Assembly: GCA_050008715.1 (NCBI GenBank)
Contig: JBEKMC010000108.1
Location: forward strand, 1-11,635
Direction of reading: 5' to 3'
Length of the DNA stretch: 11,635 nt
Source of the DNA: JAKACA01 sp050008715
GTDB taxonomy: Bacteria; Actinomycetota; Acidimicrobiia; Acidimicrobiales; Bog-793
Below, one piece after another: positions 8,737 through 11,635 of the stretch. The first letter of the stretch is position 1; every line of letters begins with the position of its first letter. The position numbers and the translations under genes are program-made. Under the pieces are notes generated by a model that was not told the origin of the DNA, searched no databases, and saw only the letters and a program-made list of their open reading frames with translations.

Positions 8737-9714
8737 ATGCAGACCCACCTTCGCGGACGCGACCTCATCACCTTGCAGGAATGGACGAAGGACGAGGTCG
8801 ACACGCTGCTCGACATCGCCTTCCACCTGAAGCGCGAGCGTGCCCTCGGCATTCCCCACCCGCTCCTGCGGGACAAGGTCCTCGCCATGCTGTTCTTCTT
8901 CTCGAGCACGCGTACCCGCGCCTCGTTCGAGGCGGGGATGGCACAGCTCGGCGGGCACGCCCAGTTCATCGAGAGCCGGACGACCCAGATCGCCCACGGC
9001 GACACGCCGAAGGAGATCGGCGAGATCCTCGGCCGCTACAACGACGGCCTCGCCATCCGCCACTGCGACTGGGGGATCGGCAACCAGTACCTCCGTGACG
9101 TGGCCGAGGCGAGCCGCGTGCCGGTGCTCAACATGCAGTGCGACGTCTACCACCCCCATCAGGCCCTCGGTGACCTCATGACGATCATCGAGCGCTTCGG
9201 TGATCCGCGCGGCAAGACCGTCACCGTCAGCTGGGCGCACGACCCTTCGTACCTGAAGCCCGTCAGCGTCGCCCAGAGCCTCATCCTCCTGCTCCCGCGG
9301 TTCGGGGTGAACGTGCGTCTCGTGCACCCGCCGGAGTTCTCCCTCATGCCGGAGATCGTCGAGCAGGCGAAGGACAACGCCCGCAAAGCGCACGCCGGCT
9401 TCGAGATGATGGACGACTTCGAGGCGGGTTTCGTCGACACCGACGTCGTCTATGCCAAGAGCTGGGGCGCCATGGTCACGACGACCGACGAGGCGGAGGA
9501 CACGCGCCTCATCAACAAGTACCGCTCGTGGATGACCGATGCCCGGCACATGAAGTCGGCGCACGAGGACGCCATCTTCATGCACCCGCTTCCGGCTGAC
9601 CGCAATGTCGAGGTGACCGACGAGGTCATCGACGGCCCGCAGTCCGCCGTGTACGACCAAGCCGAGAACCGCCTGCACGGCCAGAAGGCCGCCATGGCCC
9701 TCACGATGGGTTGA
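8737..9714 (+). CDS. Ornithine carbamoyltransferase-family protein, probably YgeW-like knotted transcarbamoylase
   Basis: This 325-residue protein has the OTC architecture. SSTRTR (56-61) and IRHCDW (107-112) form the carbamoyl-phosphate side, HPHQ at 139-142 replaces the usual HPCQ or HPTQ, and HPLPAD lies at 283-288. The closing helix reads QAENRLHGQKA. The ornithine-specific DxxxSMG loop is absent; the corresponding region reads AKSWGAM (240-246). The loop TTQIAHGDTPKEIGEILGRY resembles, from memory, the conserved 80s loop of the YgeW group, a transcarbamoylase class found in purine-catabolism clusters. In the catabolic direction it would transfer a carbamoyl group from a ureido compound to phosphate. 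Its start ATG has GGAG at 8726-8729, seven bases away. The frame is open to 8632, but that would run into the upstream gene. The carbamate kinase gene follows with overlap or a 5-base gap. The substrate is unproven. Confidence 0.85.
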   Translation: MQTHLRGRDLITLQEWTKDEVDTLLDIAFHLKRERALGIPHPLLRDKVLAMLFFFSSTRTRASFEAGMAQLGGHAQFIESRTTQIAHGDTPKEIGEILGRYNDGLAIRHCDWGIGNQYLRDVAEASRVPVLNMQCDVYHPHQALGDLMTIIERFGDPRGKTVTVSWAHDPSYLKPVSVAQSLILLLPRFGVNVRLVHPPEFSLMPEIVEQAKDNARKAHAGFEMMDDFEAGFVDTDVVYAKSWGAMVTTTDEAEDTRLINKYRSWMTDARHMKSAHEDAIFMHPLPADRNVEVTDEVIDGPQSAVYDQAENRLHGQKAAMALTMG

Positions 9715-9719
9715 TCGAG

Positions 9720-10673
9720 ATGGAGACACCGTCCCGCACGGCCGTCGTCGCAATCGGCGGCAACTCGCTCATCAAGGACACGCAACACCAGTCCGTTCAC
9801 GACCAGTACATCGCCGCCCAGGAGACGTGTCACCACATCGTCGGCATGATCCGTGACGGTTGGAACGTCGTGATCTCCCACGGCAACGGGCCACAGGTCG
9901 GCTTCATCCTGAGGCGCTCCGAGCTGGCAGCCGGCGAGCTGCACGAGGTCCCGCTCGACGTATGCGGCGCCGACACCCAGGGAGCGATCGGCTACGCCCT
10001 GCAGCAGAACCTCTGCAACGAGTTCCGCCGCTACGGCATCGACCGCCACGCCGCAACTGTCATCTGCCAGACAGAAGTACGGGCCGACGACCCGGCCTTC
10101 CTTCACCCGAGCAAGCCCATCGGAACGTTCATGGACGAGGAGATGGCCGAGCGCCGGCGCCAGCAGGGTTGGGATCTGATCGAGGATTCCAACCGGGGCT
10201 GGCGGCGCGTCGTGGCATCGCCGACACCGATTCGGATCGTCGAGATGCCCGCCATCCGTGCCCTCGTCGATGCCGGCCTCGTCGTCATCACCGCAGGCGG
10301 CGGCGGCATCCCGGTCATCGCCGACGAGAACGGCGACCTCGACGGTGTGGCCGCAGTGATCGACAAGGACCTCGCTTCGGCCCTTCTCGCCACTGAGCTC
10401 GGTGCCGATCTGCTGCTGATCTCCACGGCGATCGAGAAGGTCGCCCTCGACTTCGGCCGCCCGGAGCAGCGGTTCGTCGACTGCATGACGGCGTCCGAGG
10501 CTCGCGCCCACCTCGAGGAAGGGATCCATTTTGCCGGTGGCAGCATGGCCCCGAAGGTGCTGGCCGTCCTGAACTACCTCGACCACGGCGGCAAAGAGGC
10601 CATCGTGACCGATCCCGCCAACGTGGAGCTGGCGCTTCACGGCAAGACGGGCACCCGCTTCATACCTGGTTGA
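9720..10673 (+). CDS. arcC: Carbamate kinase
   Basis: This 317-residue protein of the amino-acid-kinase fold makes ATP and carbamate from carbamoyl phosphate and ADP, the energy-yielding last step of ureide or arginine fermentation. The signature elements are AIGGNS at 11-16, SHGNGPQVG at 53-61, SKPIGTF at 131-137, AGGGGIPV at 192-199, GVAAVIDKDLAS at 209-220 and GSMAPKV at 274-280. Length and motifs are normal, so activity is expected. The ATG at 9720 is preferred. A TTG at 9711 that overlaps the transcarbamoylase stop (TTGA) is an alternative and would fit the overlap style of the other operon. It lies directly after two transcarbamoylases, implying that carbamoyl phosphate is produced rather than consumed. 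No arginine deiminase is present, so the source is unlikely to be arginine. Confidence 0.95.
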   Translation: METPSRTAVVAIGGNSLIKDTQHQSVHDQYIAAQETCHHIVGMIRDGWNVVISHGNGPQVGFILRRSELAAGELHEVPLDVCGADTQGAIGYALQQNLCNEFRRYGIDRHAATVICQTEVRADDPAFLHPSKPIGTFMDEEMAERRRQQGWDLIEDSNRGWRRVVASPTPIRIVEMPAIRALVDAGLVVITAGGGGIPVIADENGDLDGVAAVIDKDLASALLATELGADLLLISTAIEKVALDFGRPEQRFVDCMTASEARAHLEEGIHFAGGSMAPKVLAVLNYLDHGGKEAIVTDPANVELALHGKTGTRFIPG

Positions 10674-10682
10674 TGCTTGGGC

Positions 10683-10715
10683 CGCCGGCCAACTCGCTCA
10701 GCGGGTTGGCCGGCG
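10683..10715. terminator. Bidirectional hairpin between convergent genes
   Basis: CGCCGGCCAAC at 10683-10693 pairs perfectly with GTTGGCCGGCG at 10705-10715. Inside it, a T-G wobble and CGC/GCG (10695-10697 with 10701-10703) extend the stem to about 15 pairs around a 3-base TCA loop. It sits in the 50-bp gap between the carbamate kinase stop and the stop of the ABC transporter gene on the other strand, the expected place for a shared terminator. Neither side has a T-tract, as is common for hairpins in high-GC actinobacteria. Confidence 0.75.
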
Positions 10716-10723
10716 TGTCGCGC

Positions 10724-11635
10724 TCAGGCGACGGACGGCTCCGGCTCGGACTTCACGCCCGCCATCATGAGGCCGATAGCCTCCCGCGTGCTCGTGCGGG
10801 GGTCGGCAGAGCCGATGATCCTGCCCTCGTACATGACGAGGATGCGGTCCGAGATCGACATGACCTCGTCGAGGTCCTCCGAGATGATGAGCACGGCTGT
10901 GCCGGCGTCGCGCTGCTCGACAAGGCGCTGGTGGATGTATTGCGCAGAGCCGATGTCGATGCCCCGTGTCGGTTGCGCCACGAGGAGCACCTGGGGCCTG
11001 CCGGAGAGCTCCCGGGCCATGATGAGCTTTTGGATGTTGCCGCCCGACAGGTTCCGGGCCGGCGTGTCGAGGCTCGGTGTCTTCACGTTGAAGGCGTCGA
11101 CGAGCTCCTGGCAGTGCCGACGGATCACCCGGCTCCTGAGGAAGCCAAAGCGGGAGAACGTCGGGCTGTTGTTGTCCACGAGCAGGAGGTTCTCGGCCAC
11201 GCTGAAGTCCGGCACGATGCCGTCCCGCATGCGCTCCTCGGGCACGTAGGCGAGACCGGCGGCACGCATCCGGGCCGGCGGCGCTCCTGCCACCTCTTCC
11301 CCGAGGATGCGGACCGAGCCGCCCACGGGGGGACGGATGCCGGCGACGGCTTCGGCGAGCTCGCGCTGGCCGTTGCCGGACACGCCGGCGATCCCGACGA
11401 TCTCGCCGGCATCGACTTCGAGGTCGACGCCCCGAACGGCGTCCTGGCCACGGTCGCCTTTGACGTTGAGGCCCGTGAGGACGAGGCGTTTCTCGCCGGC
11501 AGGGGCCACGGCCGGCCGGATGTCGGCAGACAGCTCGTGGCCGACCATCATCTCGACGAGGCGGGATCGTGTCGCGTCGGCGCGCGAGAGAGTACCGATC
11601 TGCTTGCCGCCTCGAAGGACCGTGATGCGGTCCGA
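10724..11635 (-). CDS. Sugar/nucleoside-type ABC transporter ATP-binding protein, C-terminal half (5' end outside window)
   Basis: The minus-strand frame is open to the window edge, giving about 303 residues. It starts with the end of a first nucleotide-binding domain (SDRITVLRGGKQIGT, then VEMMVG) and continues through a complete second domain. This tandem layout is typical of RbsA-like ATPases and of the BmpA/nucleoside uptake family. The second domain has LSGGNIQK as signature. Its Walker A is degenerate (GVSGNGQRE, without the lysine), its Walker B reads LLVAQPTRG, and its switch reads ISEDLDE without histidine, all usual for the inactive second site of this family. It would power import from the cytoplasmic face with permease and binding-protein genes lying outside the window. 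A nucleoside or purine cargo fits the neighbours but is inferred. It ends 50 bp from carbamate kinase, convergently. Confidence 0.88.
   Translation of the reverse strand, partial: SDRITVLRGGKQIGTLSRADATRSRLVEMMVGHELSADIRPAVAPAGEKRLVLTGLNVKGDRGQDAVRGVDLEVDAGEIVGIAGVSGNGQRELAEAVAGIRPPVGGSVRILGEEVAGAPPARMRAAGLAYVPEERMRDGIVPDFSVAENLLLVDNNSPTFSRFGFLRSRVIRRHCQELVDAFNVKTPSLDTPARNLSGGNIQKLIMARELSGRPQVLLVAQPTRGIDIGSAQYIHQRLVEQRDAGTAVLIISEDLDEVMSISDRILVMYEGRIIGSADPRTSTREAIGLMMAGVKSEPEPSVA

Overview
The window comes from a high-GC bacterium, most likely an actinobacterium or a similar high-GC lineage such as Chloroflexota. The evidence is GC-rich third positions throughout, frequent GTG and TTG starts, and 4-base stop/start overlaps. 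No rRNA, tRNA, CRISPR array or insertion sequence is visible. Species cannot be assigned from the sequence alone. A single-chain pyruvate:ferredoxin oxidoreductase (PFOR) points to anaerobic or microaerobic ferredoxin-linked metabolism.

Layout. Positions 3-5961 (+) hold a tight operon: the C-terminal end of a PFOR, two different fold-type-II pyridoxal-phosphate (PLP) enzymes, an 8-oxoguanine-deaminase/SsnA-like amidohydrolase, and a hydantoinase/dihydropyrimidinase. The first four are joined by stop/start overlaps (GTGA, GTGA, TTGA). The last is separated from the deaminase by a 15-bp minisatellite that copies the deaminase's own 3' end, stop codon included. Positions 5919-7643 (-) hold a D-aminoacylase-family amidohydrolase that overlaps the hydantoinase tail to tail. 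Positions 7644-7778 form a divergent promoter region with a perfect 9-bp inverted repeat. Positions 7779-10673 (+) hold a second operon: an aspartate-carbamoyltransferase-like protein with changed substrate residues, an ornithine-carbamoyltransferase-like (YgeW-like) protein, and carbamate kinase. A long hairpin at 10683-10715 separates this from a convergent, incomplete BmpA/RbsA-type ABC transporter ATPase.

Interpretation. The gene set resembles the purine/ureide catabolism clusters known from E. coli (ygeW-ygeX-ygeY-hyuA-yqeA-ssnA) and from anaerobic urate-degrading gut bacteria. The inferred logic is as follows. A nucleobase or nucleoside is imported. An oxopurine is deaminated and its ring is opened by a cyclic amidase. 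Ureido groups are moved to phosphate by the transcarbamoylases running in the catabolic direction. Carbamoyl phosphate then yields ATP through carbamate kinase. The remaining amino-acid skeleton would be deaminated by a PLP lyase to pyruvate, which PFOR converts to acetyl-CoA and reduced ferredoxin. The individual family calls are strong; the substrates and pathway order are inference.

The least ordinary points are the pair of non-identical transcarbamoylases, both lacking the usual amino-acid-specificity residues, the pair of unlike PLP enzymes coupled to PFOR, and the stop/start-bearing minisatellite before the hydantoinase.
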